Source: Pseudoscleropodium purum
Taxonomy: Eukaryota > Streptophyta > Bryopsida > Hypnales > Brachytheciaceae
NCBI GenBank assembly: GCA_963969395.1
Contig: OZ017805.1
Location: forward strand, 4,588,001-4,652,000
Reading direction: 5' to 3'
Length of the DNA: 64,000 bases
In this document: positions 1 through 13,724 of the stretch, one piece after another
Layout of the letters: each line of letters opens with the position of its first letter
Numbering within the stretch: position 1 is the first letter of the stretch
Translations under genes and position numbers: made by a program
The notes under the pieces: generated by a model
The model's input: only the letters and a program-made list of their open reading frames with translations
What the model was told of the DNA's origin: nothing
The model's database searches: none

Positions 1-939
1 CATACTTTAGTAAAACATCATATTCAAAAATTTGGGAGTATGGATCCCTCCCAAAATAATACTCTCCATTTGTAGTGTCCAAAATGAAGTGAAAATTAAT
101 TAAAATGAAGTAAGAAGGATCTAATTTATGAAGTTGGAAATTATAATTTTCATTAAAAAGACAATTTAGGGTAATAAAATTAGTAACCCTAGTCATAATT
201 GACCAACGTAAATTAAGAGATTGTTGCAAAAAGAAATTAGGCTTACTTAGTAAGAGGGATGCTTATCGCCTCTTTCAAAAGTAGATTGTATAATATAGAC
301 TTGTGACCAATTAATATTGGTCTATACCAATTAATTTGTATTTTTTTTTGGTAGACGGTCACCTTATTGAGTTAGGGTACGTTGCAAGAAGTATTGCAAG
401 AGCTTGATGGTTGTGTCATTGCTGATCCGAATTCAATTCCTATTGACTTGCATCAAATTAAGTCGTGGGTGCTATTCCAAAATAAAACTACAAGTTGCCT
501 TATGTTCAAATTTTACACAGACAAGTTTTAGTGTTTTAAGTTTTATTTCATATTATTATTTCAATATTCCCATACAAGTTATAATTGCTCACATAGTCTA
601 ATAGAATGAAAGTGCCTACAAATTATAAGAAATTTTTTATTCTTAAAGTATCAATCACACGTGTCCTTTATTAATTACCAAGTCATAAATTAGAGGAAAA
701 GTTATGAGAAGTACTTTCTTTCATTGAAGGAGTATACATACAAAGCTCATTGAATTCCTATAAGTGACTATAAAGTATTGTAGTCTAGTTTTTCAGTTTT
801 TATAGAACTTTTTCAATTTTCTATAACATTTCCTATATTATTTATATATATTTTGAGTATTTAGTGTTAAAGTAGTCCAAAGTACACTAAAAGTTCCAAA
901 AAGTTAAAAGATACTTTGGTAGATAGTCAAAACAGTAGT
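1..939. other. AT-rich non-coding stretch
   Basis: No convincing gene is visible. The one open frame here (404-601, +) is short, has low-complexity composition and no recognisable motif. The sequence is AT-rich with scattered homopolymer runs, typical of decayed intergenic plant DNA. Confidence 0.5.
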
Positions 940-2350
940 TAAAAGGGGAAAAAGACAAAGGCAAAGTAAAAGTTAAAGTCCAAAGATAAAGAAAAACAGA
1001 AAGAAAAAGAAAAAGAGAAAATTAGGGATTCAAGAGGCGCGGTGAACGCTGTGTCGATTGCGAGCGCTGCGACCTCTCCAATCACCCCCAGAATTCAGCA
1101 TTAATCCCTACTGTTTTCCTCAATTTCTCTCTCTCGCGTTTTCTTCTTCGTCTCCCTGTGCTGTGTAACCTTCATTGCAACAATTTTGCGCTGACATTGT
1201 ACTGTTTTCATTATTGATTAATAAAAAGTGCTGTTTTTCAAAATTGTGCTGGAATTGTCGAGAGTGCGGTGTGGTCAATTTTTTTTTTGAGCGCTGTTTG
1301 AAATTTGTGTATAATTTCGATTGGGACGGATTGTTGATTTGAGAGCGCGTCAGAGCACTTCTGGGAAGAGGCTGCAGGTCGGAATTGTGCATCTAGCATC
1401 ACGGCCAGGCAGGGAGGAAAACAAGCGTTGCTCGGAAACCTGTTGTACGAATCTCTGAAGCCAATACAAGCAAAACTTGGAAGAATCTAGATTTTATTCG
1501 AGAACTAGAATTGGGGTGTAGATCGGAAGGAGTAAGAATGACACCTAACTGTTTCAGCGGATTCCAAATTTTCAAATCATTGCTCTAATTCGTAACTGGA
1601 AAGAGTGATGTGTATGTCTTTCAAGTGTGCTGTTTGATTTGAACCTGTTTCGAAACTTGAGTGAGGAATTTGCAAGGGAAGGTGGATTGGAACCAGGGAA
1701 GAAATTAGGGATTTGGAAGGCGCAAGCAGCAGCAGCAATTGAGACGACGAAGAGGGGTAAAATTTGACTTCAGATTGAATTCGTGATCCAAAACTCTAAT
1801 CCTCATTATCGTGTGGTTGCGGAAGAAACCAGAAGAGGGAGAAATTGTGCACAATTTGGCAAATTACGATCAAATTTGCGTAGTCGCAGTACCTCTGAAT
1901 CTCCTCATCAACTTTTGGAAATTTCAGCAATTCGGTCGATTTTTGATCTGGGGTAGATTGCTTGGACATCACGAGCCAAGATCTGAAGGAATTATCTACA
2001 AATAAAAAAATCGAATTATCAATCGGGAATTCGGCCAGAAAGAGTGTAGGACGCCGGAGCGGGGAATCGGGATTCAGGTCCCAGGATCGAGTGAGGTGCC
2101 CGACGAGGTCCCGAGTTAGGATTGGGATCTCGGGTAGTTTCAATCAAGGTGACAAAACCTCAGTTGATACTTGAAATTCGGTGGTGTTGTTACCCGACCG
2201 GGAGTTTGGGAATTGCAGGGTATCAACCGGTGTACGAAAATGGGGCTTAAAAGGCTTTTAATTAAAATTCAAAATCATTCATTAAAAACAAATTAAAATA
2301 AAGGTCAAAAATTTTCGAACGGCCATACGGCCGTACTCCTGGTTTGGAAT
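940..2350 (+). other. Orphan promoter/5'UTR-like GC-richer island
   Basis: A purine-rich tract (about 940-1,025, mostly A and G) is followed by GC-richer sequence (about 1,030-1,110) and then a pyrimidine-rich stretch around 1,115-1,160 with CT repeats, the pattern often seen around plant transcription starts and 5' leaders. Composition stays GC-richer than the surroundings to about 2,350, where a short palindrome of the form ACGGCC-N4-GGCCGT type lies near 2,320. No coding exon follows. The short open frames at 1,796-2,143 (-) and 1,962-2,174 (+) have no recognisable domain. It could be the leader of a lost gene or an LTR/leader fragment of a retroelement; the sequence alone does not decide. 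Confidence 0.3.
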
Positions 2351-3422
2351 TGATCTATTTGAGAGTTAAAATTAGAGTTAGGAATTTATTATTTGTCTTG
2401 CATCAATGTTATTAGAATGTTGTATTGAAAATTGCATATACATGTTGTAAGTTTGGATTTTGTGTATTGTAGGTAGTTGTTAACCCTTGATATTGGCCAT
2501 ATTGTCCTAGAGCCTTGGGGTGACTTATTGTAAGCCTTTCTAAACCCTTAATTCTACTTTGTTTTGAAATATTGAATACATATATATGTACTATTTTCAA
2601 AGTACTATAGTGGGCTGTACTAAAGTCTAAGTCCTGCATTGCATTCATACACAAGTCAATCCACATTGAACTATTGTCCTAGAACTATTGTCATAAGCCA
2701 GTAGTACACTAGACAGGACATGGACATGCATGCTGAGTCTTTTATCTTATAATGGACTGTTGAGTGTTTCTTAGGCTATTTAGTAGGAATAAAAAAGAAT
2801 TTTTATTCTATCTTCAAAACTTAAGTACAAAGTGACATTTGAACACACTACACTAACCTTACATAGATCATTCCTTGGTGTTCGAACTTGGTAGCGTTTG
2901 GAATAGGGATTCCAAAAACCTAACTACAAGTATACATGACTTTTATATTGGGTTTCAGTGAGCACCTTTTATTTGGAACGTTCAAAATTGCCAACCTAAT
3001 TAAATCCTTTAGTCAAAAATGTAACAAGTGCCCAACACATTTACCAATTAAGAACAAGTCTTATCCACTACCCTTTTAGCTATTTTACTGCATTTTAAAC
3101 AAGAATTAGAAATTAGAATTTAGAACTAAAATTTTGTCAACAAAAATATAAATAGATGTATAATAAAAAAATAAATATATTAAAAATAATATCTTGCCAT
3201 GTAAAATAATTTATGCAAAATAAAACACTGGTCTCAACACCAATCCACAAAGTCAAATATCAACATTTCAATCAACACAATATTGCATTGCATATTGTAA
3301 TAAATGACATCAAATCACATAAAGCTTATTTAGTTAGCAAAATCAAAGAATAAAACATTTGTATAGACTATCAAATGTATTCTCCCATATGAAAAAATAT
3401 TTATGTAGTATTCTATACACAT
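2351..3422. other. Non-coding stretch
   Basis: AT-rich sequence with no supportable gene. Nothing repeated or structured stands out apart from A-rich runs near 3,130-3,200. Confidence 0.5.
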
Positions 3423-6299
3423 TCAATCTGAATGGAAAAAAGACAAAGTGCCTTTGATAACTTGAACATGAGCAAAAAGGATCTTTAGAATACACTCTAT
3501 TGTGTCCTTCACCCTAGACTTCAACGCTATTACAAGGAAATTGGTATTCTCCCAAATAGGATCTTGGGTCTCATCCACTTTCCAATGCAATCTTTTGGCC
3601 AAGTCCCACCCATGATAAAACTCTTGAACATTTTGCTCTTGTGACATGGATTGAAAGTATTATATCAAAATACAATTAGGATGATGTAGGTTATTGAAAG
3701 GATCAAACAATGCTCTAGCAATCCATATTGGCTTTGGATCTTCATTAGTAGGTGGAACTGCAAGAAAGTATCCTTTGTAAATGTTACACCCCATCCCAAA
3801 AGATGGATTACGGCGATTGCAAAGGTTCTCAATGAATGCTTCATCCTCAACAAACTCCTTAGTCACAAACCTCATTGTTGTCATCAAGTTCGTCTTTTGT
3901 AGTGGCTTCCACTATAGTAAAAGGCCAAAAGCCATCCTTCAATTCTACAGATGGTTCAATTGGCTCCTTCAAAGTTACATTCACCACTTGCCAATACAAC
4001 ATCAAATGCTCAAAGTGTATTCTTGTCTCCCCACTTCCATCTTCATTGTATAATGTCTCCCAATACTTGATGAACCCTAACAATCTTTTGTAAATCTCAT
4101 CCATACTCCTCATAGGAAGGTGGACAACAGGCAATGGCTCTCCATGAGGCCATAGGCTTTGTCTCCTAGAATCTTCTTTTCACAATTTTATTCTTTCCTC
4201 TAAGAGCCAATCATTGTCTGTGCAATAGAACTTGTACTCCATGATAGGCACACCTATTGCATTCAAATAAATCTTGAATTGTTGTGCCTTGGTATGGCCA
4301 ACTAGTGCATCCTCTCTATCACAAATAGAACCTTTAATAAAGGACTTGAAATCAGGTACTTTTTCAACAAGTTGAGGAATTGTAGGCACCAAATTAATGT
4401 CCATGAAGGCCTTTTATGAGTGATGGGATGGTAGGAAAATTCTCCTTTTTCAACTACATACTCCACTTCATAAACAAAGCATTGATGTTGTCATGCATGT
4501 GGCCAACCAACATGAAATTCACATAAACTTCATGGAAAATCTTCCTTGCAATAAGGAGGGACCAGAATGCATACACAAATCTATTCTTATTGTCTTGTGT
4601 GGAATTGTCCATTTGAACGTTCAAAACTAGAGGTAGTAGAGTTGTGTCAATTGGAACTTTTGGTGTTGGCCGAAGCAATGATTTGCACATGTTTGTCCTT
4701 TGGAGAACCACACAAAATAGAGGAGTAGATCTTGATCCAACAAACAACTCTTGTGAGGAGTACTTGGAAGATATTTTGAGATCACGTAAGAGTTTGGCAA
4801 ATACCCCTACCATGTAGTTTGAGTCATGATGGAAGATATCTAGACCATAATGCGTGTAATGCACTAAACCGTGCCCGTGAGCAATCATATCCGTCACTAA
4901 GATGGGTAGGTTCATGAGTCCATCAAGTTGCTTGCTCTTGTGTGAAAAGACAAGAAAGGTTGTCTTTGCATGGTCCATTTTGTCATGCATGATTGTCAAG
5001 CATTCATGAGGATATGTGCTGGACCTATACCAATTTGCATAATATTGGTCTCGTTGTGCTCGAGCTATAGCTAAATGCTTCTCTAATTGAAAGGTCCATT
5101 TTTGCTTTGAACTAGCACAAGCCCCCTTTCTAAGGGTTTGTAGCTTATTATACTTAGAGCATTGTGCAAAATTGTCACCAAGCTTTTTGGCATTGTATTG
5201 TAGGAAGTTCAACTTTATAATCTTGATGATATTTGAAGGCAATACTTTCTTCAATCCCAAAATTGCGTTCGTTGCATTTACTTTCAAAATGGTTTCCTTC
5301 CAAGTGAAGGGGGTTGGAAAAACCATGGACACCACTTTCTCTCTAGAGAAAAGAATATGAGTGTGATGTAGCATGTGGTCTATTTGCTTCTCAAGAATGG
5401 GCTTCAATGTTGTAGTAGCTTGCAACATATGCTTTTGAGACTTAAGTGTGCCCAAATTGCCATGAGATTGAGTTTTTTCCCCTATGGCAAGATATTCTTG
5501 GAAGCAATGAAATGTAGACTCTGAGACACTCAAAATATGGTACCATGTTGCCATACAAACATCAATTTCTTCAATAGTGACCACCTTCTCCTCTACGTGT
5601 CATGATGGACTTGTTGATGTACATCTAGCTTCATGTAGTACCAAAATTCAAACGTTGTTTGGTTGTACATACGTTCTCAAAATGCCCAAATTTTGTTTCT
5701 TGGAAATAGTTGGACACATTTGCTTGCGCAACAAATTTTATTGGAGACAAAATGAATAGACACTTAAATGAGGAGTTCCTTGGCCTTCTTACACGTTTGA
5801 AGTGTGGCATTTTGGACCCTACTTGTGTAAGGCCTTCCACGTAAAGTTGGTAGCCATCCAAAAGTAGCTTACTACAGATTATAGTCGACTCATACTTTGT
5901 GATCATGAAGGGCTGGTCCATCCAAATACACCTATCCAATAGGCCCCACATGGAATGAGTATTTCTAATCCTCAAGAAGGTTAATGACATTTAGTAACTT
6001 AGATATTTGCAGTGCAACTCGTAAGAGAATCTTCAAGTAGGCCATTGTAATCGAGAATAGGTCAAAGTTCACACTTTGAACAATCCTTTTTGGCATGGGC
6101 TATCCTGTGGCAATATGAAGTCTAACAACCTGAATGCTTCCAAGTCTCCAGGGAATATCCTAACATTTGAGAATGTCTTGAAGCCCTTCAAGTACATTCT
6201 CAGTCTCTCCTTCATTAGAAGAGTATTCTTGCACAAGTAGGATAATAGACTCCATGGTGTCTGGAAAATTATTCTAGACTTGCAAAAGACTGAAGACAC
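3423..6299 (-). pseudogene. Decayed DUF7869-type transposase-like gene
   Basis: Reading the minus strand from 6,299 down, successive open segments (6,299-6,069; 5,990-5,631; 5,584-4,454; 4,404-4,180; 4,134-3,859; 3,887-3,660; 3,647-3,423) line up as one protein crossing at least three frameshifts. The 376-residue central segment ends with a block containing QMDNSTQDNKNRF, then an RKIFHEV stretch, then VGHMHDNINALF. This matches the conserved core of plant DUF7869 proteins (QMDN..ENKNR and VGHTHEDID), a family thought to be RNase-H-like and transposon-derived. The last segments (IWIARALFDP, NCILI, QEFYHGWD, WKVDETQDPIWE) match the usual C-terminal region of these proteins. A TAA between ILI and YFQ replaces a Gln codon, and a TGA after EERIKL replaces a Trp codon. 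I see no zinc finger or element termini, so the boundaries are those of the coding remnant only. Confidence 0.72.
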
Positions 6300-8964
6300 A
6301 ATACAAGTGAATTATAAAAAATTTAGTTTGAAACGTCTTGTTGTCATTCAAGTCAAAGCAACTTGAAAGTACAACATTGTCAAAATTAAACATACAATTA
6401 ACTTATCAACCAAGAAGTTCCTGAAAATCTCTATTGTAACCTTAGCCAAGAAACTTTGAAGAACCAAAATTTAGGTCAGTGCAAATCTTGATAAACACTT
6501 ACTAGTATTTATACATAATCATCTAAATTTTAATTTCAAATTTAGTTAGAATTTGAAGATGCTAACAAGCACATTTCAATATCATAAAAGAAATTTTGCA
6601 AATATCCAAAGACTTCAAGTTGATACAACTTGAATTGACAACTAATGAAAATAGAGATCATCTCTAAAATTCTCTAATATCTAGAGCATAAATAATCAAA
6701 GATGTTCAAAGAGAATTACTATTTAAAATAGAATATATCAAGTTAAAACCAATGAAGTTGAAGAACTTCTATAGGTTATTCCATGACAAACACAAGCAAA
6801 ACATAGAAACGTAATTTATCGATGACATATGTTGGACTTGTCATTCAAGTCATTATTATAATCCATGATTGTATTAATTTAGGAATACATCAAAATGTTT
6901 AAGTTGAATTGTCTTGAATCTTAATCAGACTTTAATCAATCATCAATGATTTCTATTAGAAATTTGTTTTAAGGTATTTGTCTTTTGACATTTAGGAATC
7001 TAAACTTTGTAACCTCCAACAAGTTCTTTAATGAAGTACTCAAATACAAATATCAACTAGTTTGCAAGAACAAGACATTCAAGTCAATTATTCTTAAAAA
7101 ATTGTTGAGGATCATCCATCATAGTTATATCATATTTAGTTCAAGTCAACACAATTTAAATGGTGAAATTAATTTGTTCACCTTATTTTCCCTCTAGAAA
7201 GGAGTCCACTGTCACATGATGTTCAAATATATTAAGATATTTATGATGAAGTAATTCAAGTCGATACAACTTGAATTGAATTACTATTACTCTCAAATTC
7301 AAGACTTTGGACTATGAGATTCAAATTGATACAACTTGAATCATATGGGTCTCTTTTTGCTAAGGATGATTCTCATCTCTAAAATTAAACATTCAAGTCG
7401 AAACAACTTGAATTACCTTTGTAGTCTTTCTATACAATGGACACTTAAGATTATTAAATAAAACATTCAAGTCAAATCAACTTGAATAATATAGTTAATT
7501 ACGTGGAAATTGGCTCATAGTCATGCACAAAGTAGTAATTCCGAATTTTTTGGCGACATTTCCAGTCATCTTCATTACAAAGTTTTATACATTGAGCTCT
7601 TCCCAATGAAACATCAATTAGCAGATCACACATACCATCAACCTTAACCAAGAAATGTAATTAATAGCAACAATGCCACAAATATTGGTTGATATGTAGT
7701 TTAAAATGATTTTTCATATTTCAAACAATGCTAAATGTTAAAGTATAGGACTAACAGTTAGTGTCGATTGACAATCACTGTCTTGAAAAACACTTTTGTG
7801 AAGAATGGATGCAGATAAGCTTCTAAAGCACATCAAGAGCTGAGATGCTTACGAGCATATACACAAATAAAATTAGTACAAATGTATCAAGGAAGAAATT
7901 GCATACCATGGATGAAATTAGTAGCAAATTTCCCAACTATAACTTCGCAAGTCTAAAGTATGGAATATGGATATTGAATTACTATAGTAATGTACGATCT
8001 TGGAAGTAAATCTACCCCGTCTAATTCACTATCCGGAAGAATGAGGGTATATAATTCAAAATCAATAGGAAATACACAAAAAAAAAATATTGAGAGAAAG
8101 GACAAAGGCAATGCATATTGACAAAAGGACAATTGCTACAAGAGTGTGGTGCAGAACTTAGAAATCCTTGGAGAGAAAACAACCCGGGACATTCAAATGG
8201 TCTCTTCAAAGTGCAGTCGTCATCATTAGGAATCCTTGTACAACTCAGAAGTTGACTTTAAAAATATTCTAATTCTAAGTTTAGCAAATTCAATAGAAAG
8301 TTGCCACTAACTTTTTTAGCTAAAATTCTGCCTCTGTCCTCCCATAACAGAAGACAAGTTGTAAAAACATGTTTAGTAGACTACCAAAATTCTAGGATTT
8401 TAGCATTTTCCAAAACTTCAAGTCAATTTTTTTTTCAAGAAATGAAAATAATAAAACAAAAAAGGATAGAAGAGGATCTAATGCTATTAGGTCAAAGCAT
8501 ATTTGATCCAAGGTACAGGGCTTTCTTTGTACATCTTAATATATAGGATTCAACATATACGTTTTGGTATAGGATTTAGGATTCAGAGTTCAAAAATTAC
8601 TCTTCATTTAGAAAAAATAGAATTTTGCAAATGGTTTTAGTGATTCTATACACATAAAAAGCTTTGAATGAAACAATTTTAGTCATAACGATTAAAGTTT
8701 TGATGTTCTATGAATGTCTGAGTAGGTTTGGTTTAAAAAGATTTGATTACAACCTGAAAATTTGATCTGTTCCAAACTTTTATCATTAAAACCTTTAATA
8801 TGGAATTCATTTACAATAATGTGAATTGTATCATTCTTTTTACAAACATAGGTAAATGTATCAAACATTTAGTTTTGACAAAATTTCTAAATGATTCGAG
8901 GTGACTTTGAACCATTACAAATCATATAGCAATTAAACATCACAGATAGTGTCTCCCTACAGAG
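6300..8964. other. AT-rich stretch with hairpin motifs, no gene
   Basis: No convincing coding sequence. Its notable content is the dispersed hairpin motif annotated separately. The open frame at 8,301-8,546 (+) has no recognisable domain and unremarkable composition. Confidence 0.5.
6347..7486. repeat. Six dispersed copies of a 21-nt inverted motif
   Basis: Six 21-nt sites share the form TTCAAGT-N7-ACTTGAA, with 7-bp inverted arms and a 7-nt centre that is usually YGATACA or a close variant. They lie at 6,347-6,367, 6,614-6,634, 7,255-7,275, 7,320-7,340, 7,392-7,412 and 7,466-7,486. The last four are spaced 65, 72 and 74 bp apart. Degenerate extra copies occur near 7,079 and 7,140. The intervening sequence is not obviously repeated, so this is not a simple tandem array. 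Function is unknown. Confidence 0.75.
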
Positions 8965-11900
8965 ATGGAAGGTCACAAAAAGAAGGTGGAGCAATTCTTC
9001 ATTCTTTTTGAAGTTCCTATTGAAGTTGTCAAAGACTGCAAAGACAAATCCAATGCAAAAGACTACTGGAGCCTTCAAGAACCAGATTATGTCAAATATT
9101 GGAGTGTGGTTCTCATTCCTATGACAATCAAAGTTAAGTTTATGACCAAGTACAAGAATAACCCTAATGCCATATTTCTAATTTCAAGCTACGAGGAAGT
9201 TATGGACATCAACAAGGGTCCCAAAGGAGTTTTACTAATAACCTGCATTCTTAGAGATGACATGAACATACCAAAAGAGTACAAGTACACATATGTCCTC
9301 GAATGAGCTAAGATTCCTTTCAGTATTCATGAAAGCTGCCACAATCTCATGAATACAAATTATGAAGGCATACTTAAAGAACTAGAGGCTAGCATAGATC
9401 AAAGAAAGTGGAGGAACAAAGACGGAGGACCACTTGTAGCTCCAATCCTAGCTAATCCTTTGAGAAACCTCCTCACCTCAATACATAAGGAGACTTTTGA
9501 ATTGTAGATTGCATAGCTATGTATGCAATCATTGCATCTAAATCGAGAGACCAGTGGCATCGTAGGAAGTCAGCAATCTTGATTAAATCTTACGCTTGAG
9601 ACAAGGAAAAGTAGTACAAAGAGGCCACAAGCAAAGACCTCTAAGACAGTTTGACCTTCAACATCTACTCCTCCAATGAGAACTTGAGCTTCAAGAACTA
9701 TTGCCTCAAAGGAGGAAGAGGAAAAAGAAGATCTTGAGGCAAGTACAATCTTTATGCTCACTAACATTCCAAAGGACTTTAAGTTTATGGCAAAAGGTGA
9801 TGATATTGGAAAGGCCAACTATCAGGAGTCATTAAAGATTTATCACTTATTGATTAGTATGTCAAGAAGCGTACATGTTTGAAAGAAGAGTTGCCCATCA
9901 AATTCTAATTGATCAGCTCAAGATCCCACCATCTGACATGAACTATCGGAGTTTGGAGGAAACGGGTGTTAATTATACCATTCATTATTTGATGGAGATG
10001 CCTGATAAGGATTATAAGCAAGTTCTTTGTACAATACCCATTGACTTAGAAAGCAAGCTAGAGACTTGGGATGACATTAAAGACTATGATTTTTAGATGA
10101 TTAATGGCTAGCACAGTGTAGAAGCATAAAAAAGAATGTTGCATATTGAGAAAGCCAAGGATATTATGAACAAATTTGAGAAGTGGGACTGCCACATTGT
10201 TTGGAGTAAAGACCACTATATTCTTCGCCAAATTTCCACATACTACAACTACATGAACCATGGGTTATATGTCGACATGGGCCACAAATATTATAGGTAC
10301 AAGAGGCACTTGGGTGAAAAGGGGTAGACCCAATCCACCTAAACCACCTATTAAGGTGAGATAATTAGTCTCAAAAGGGAAATCCAAAGCCAAGAATGAC
10401 AACCCCAAAACATGGAAGGTGAGTAGCTCATTTCATACCTTAGGTCACCTTGATTCAAGGTGATTTCTTTCTATAAAATCTATTTCGCCTTTGAATTAAT
10501 CATATCCAACATTTTTTTATAGTTTCTGCTTTTCTTCATTGTATTTATTGATCATTTACTTCAACTTGAGGTGAATCCATTTCATATGCTATACTAAGTG
10601 ATTTTTTAATGTAACCAGAAATTTTATACTACTTATCAACTTCGATTTGGCATAATAGACATAAAGAAGCAACAACAATCAAAGACAGGCAAGGCTCTCG
10701 AAGTAAGCATCATCAATGAATTGAAGATAAACACTAGTCCGGATGATATTTATGAAATCTATTCTAAACTTACATTGGCTCAGTCTATGGATGAACTCAC
10801 TGATTCTGAGTCATACCTCTAATTTAAGTCAGTAAAGGATTAGTCACTAGAGAAAGATGGAGCAATTCCCCGTAAAAATTTTCAGTGACTTGGTAATCTT
10901 TCAAACAACAATTTGAAACGATTGGTAGAGCACCTCCTAAATAGACTAAATCCAAAAGAGAAAGAGCATTTGAAGATAGAACCATATCCTAAGGTTACCT
11001 TCAAGAAATTGAAGAATCCGATAGCAAAATGCATGAGCTATTGGAAGTGGTGCGAAAGGCGCAAGAGAAAAGAGATTGTTAAGTTGCATTTCAATAAACT
11101 CCAACCCTCCTTCAATTTATTCAGCACAAGTGGCAATTGCAAGGAGCACTAGAGGAAGTTCAAGAGAGACTACAAGATAAATAGCGCTGCTATTTATATC
11201 TTCATAATGGGATTAGGAGAGGAGTTCTTCCACACGAAGAAGTGGAAGTGCTACACAAAGAAGTCCATTAGCAACATCTTTCCTTACGTAGAAGAGTTCT
11301 TCAAAGTGTTCTTGAAGAATAAAGGGAAATTTGTCTATTCCAATGGGTAGGCCTTCTACTATCCATTCAACTCACAAATGGACAAGTTGGCAAATTAGGA
11401 TGGAGGTGACTTGAATGAATCCATAGTCAGATGTATTAAAATGGGATTTATGGATTTCCATTTGGTACCTAGACCAAATACCACTGAGACGAAGTTTGTC
11501 ATGGCTCCATTCTTCATGAAGTCCTTCAAAGAATGATGGATCTTACCAATCCCTCACTTAAGAACATTCTAATTTGGGTATGGATATCTAGAGACAAAAA
11601 GATTGACTCCCAACTAATTAGTCACATATACCACTCGGAACTGAAGGAGACATATAATGTCATGCATTCTAAGTATGAGCCTACTAAGTACAAGAGGTTA
11701 GAGGACATAGCATTGAACAAGAACAAGCAAAGGCCAAAATCCCGATTATATTTCTTCTCAAAAAGGGATACAAGGCTATGACCACCAACGTTCCCAAATT
11801 ATTTGAGGCCCCTAACACTTTGGAGTTCACAACGCCTAAGGCCTACAATGAAATGGAATACAAGATCTATGACAACCAACTTTGGATGGAGTTTCATATC

Positions 11901-13551
11901 TATCTTCTAAATTCGTTCTGTTGTTCAGATAATATCTTCTATACTATCTATGGCGGAGGAAAAATTATTTGTGCGTCTTAGGTAAGTCTTATCCAAACCA
12001 TTCTTTTTACCTCGAATTGAGGTGAATTTCCTTTGTATTTGGCTTTCATCACTTTATTCTAAAATTTGCTTCTATCTTCTTGCAAATGAACTTCTTAGTT
12101 AATTATATCACTGGTTCAAATCATGATGTGAAGGAGTTTACTAACTTCTTGAGCATTTCTATCGATTTGGACAAAGTGGACTTTTTACACACTGGTTATG
12201 TCGTGGATGAAGCTAAGTTTCTAAGGTCCGTTGAAAAAGAGGAGGGATCATCTGCAAAAGGAAAGAGGCAACGACTTGATGAGGGTTCATTATAAGATGT
12301 TGGAGGTCAACAAAAGATTCCGATCGTTAATGTTCAGGATGATCAAGGTAATGACATCATGACAGATGTGCGGGCCTCTTAAGAGGTTATGCTAGAGTGT
12401 AGACTAGTTAATCCACAACTCTTGGAGCCGCCTACTAGCAAGTGTTGGGATTCATCATTCATGTCTCCATCCCTTTCCTTAGGCCATGGATAATGCAAGA
12501 GGAAGTTGGACTCCAAAGAGAATTCTTTTAGTAATATGTTTCATTTTATGCAAATGATGCAAGAGTAGATGGAAAAGATGGAAGAATGGATGGTAGAGAA
12601 GGAGTAACAAAATGCCAAATATGAGTGGGAGCGATTAGAGAACAATCGGAAGATGTGGGCTAATGAGAAGGAGGAGAGAAGGTGAGCTTGACAACAAGAT
12701 AATGCGCAGTACACGGACCTTCTGGATAGGCTTTCGAAAATCATCAAGGTGTCAATTGAGGTGTAATCGAATGCAATAGCAATCCCACCATTGGAGCCTA
12801 CATGGTTGGGGGACTAGTGACTAATGTTGGAGAACCACACTTCTGCTTCCTCAGGCAATAGAGCAGCTAGGACATTCGTGGGTCCAAATGTAGTGTCTCT
12901 TGTCCAATCTATACCACAAGGTTGGGCTACTGATACACTGACTCCCTCGACAGGCTTTGGACATGGATTGGAAGAGGTTGATGATCTTTAAGGTCCCTTT
13001 TGATGAACTTTGCATTTTCTTACCTCAAATCGAGTTGAAGTGCTTAAAATTTTATAGGTGTAATTTATAGCATTTCAATTTTTGATATGGAGTAAAACAA
13101 TGGTTCATGTGTTTCAATTTTGATGAGAATTTCTATTTATACAATTTTGTAAATATTACATCTCAATATTTTCAATATTTTTAATATAAATTTCGGATTT
13201 TTTTGGAAATTTCTAATCACTTATTGTCCATTTGCAAGGTTCACAAGCTCTCTCAATGTAGACAATGTACCTCAACATTTTCTGTCTCCGAATATTGAAC
13301 TCAACAATATTTTTGTCTCTTGCCCAAATGAATCTGTAGTTGTTCCCTACTCAAAAATTAAAATCATAGAGGATGGATTCTACAACAATCTTGATCTATC
13401 TAGACCTACTATTAGTATACAAGATGACATGGAAGTTGATGTGGGCATCCCTGATGATGTTCTTCTTGAAGTTCACATTACTTCGCCCATAAAGGGGGTC
13501 CAAGTTGGACATTCCTTGTTGGACACAACATCGCTTGAAATTATAAGCTAG
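8965..13551 (+). pseudogene. Unrecognised multi-exon gene remnant
   Basis: A long plus-strand coding remnant with visible exon-intron structure. Segment 1 runs from the ATG at 8,965 through in-frame stops at 9,304 and about 9,505 to roughly 10,420, ending at a donor-like GTGAGT. Segment 2 starts after an AG near 10,655 and runs to about 11,979, where GTAAGT follows. Segment 3 runs 12,080-12,990 in one frame with several stops and includes a highly charged, probably coiled-coil part (about 12,540-12,750). Segment 4 is a clean 104-codon frame at 13,239-13,551 after a TTGCAAG acceptor. Introns repeatedly contain a TTGAGGTGAA-like motif (near 10,567 and 12,016). I recognise no domain. At least one frameshift lies near 11,530. 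Whether it was a host gene or a mobile-element gene is open; the degree of decay matches the nearby transposon remnants. Confidence 0.45.
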
Positions 13552-13724
13552 TAATTCTTTATAATCATTGATTTTTGTGTGAAATCGCTTTGGGATTTCA
13601 ATGATGATTTTTCTACTTGACCATTTTCAAGTTTGGAGTTGCTTTCTCTTTGTATTTTTTTAGTGTAACAACTGTCAGACCTTTCTTGTGTCCCCTGTTA
13701 AATAAGGAGACAACATTCCTTTTA

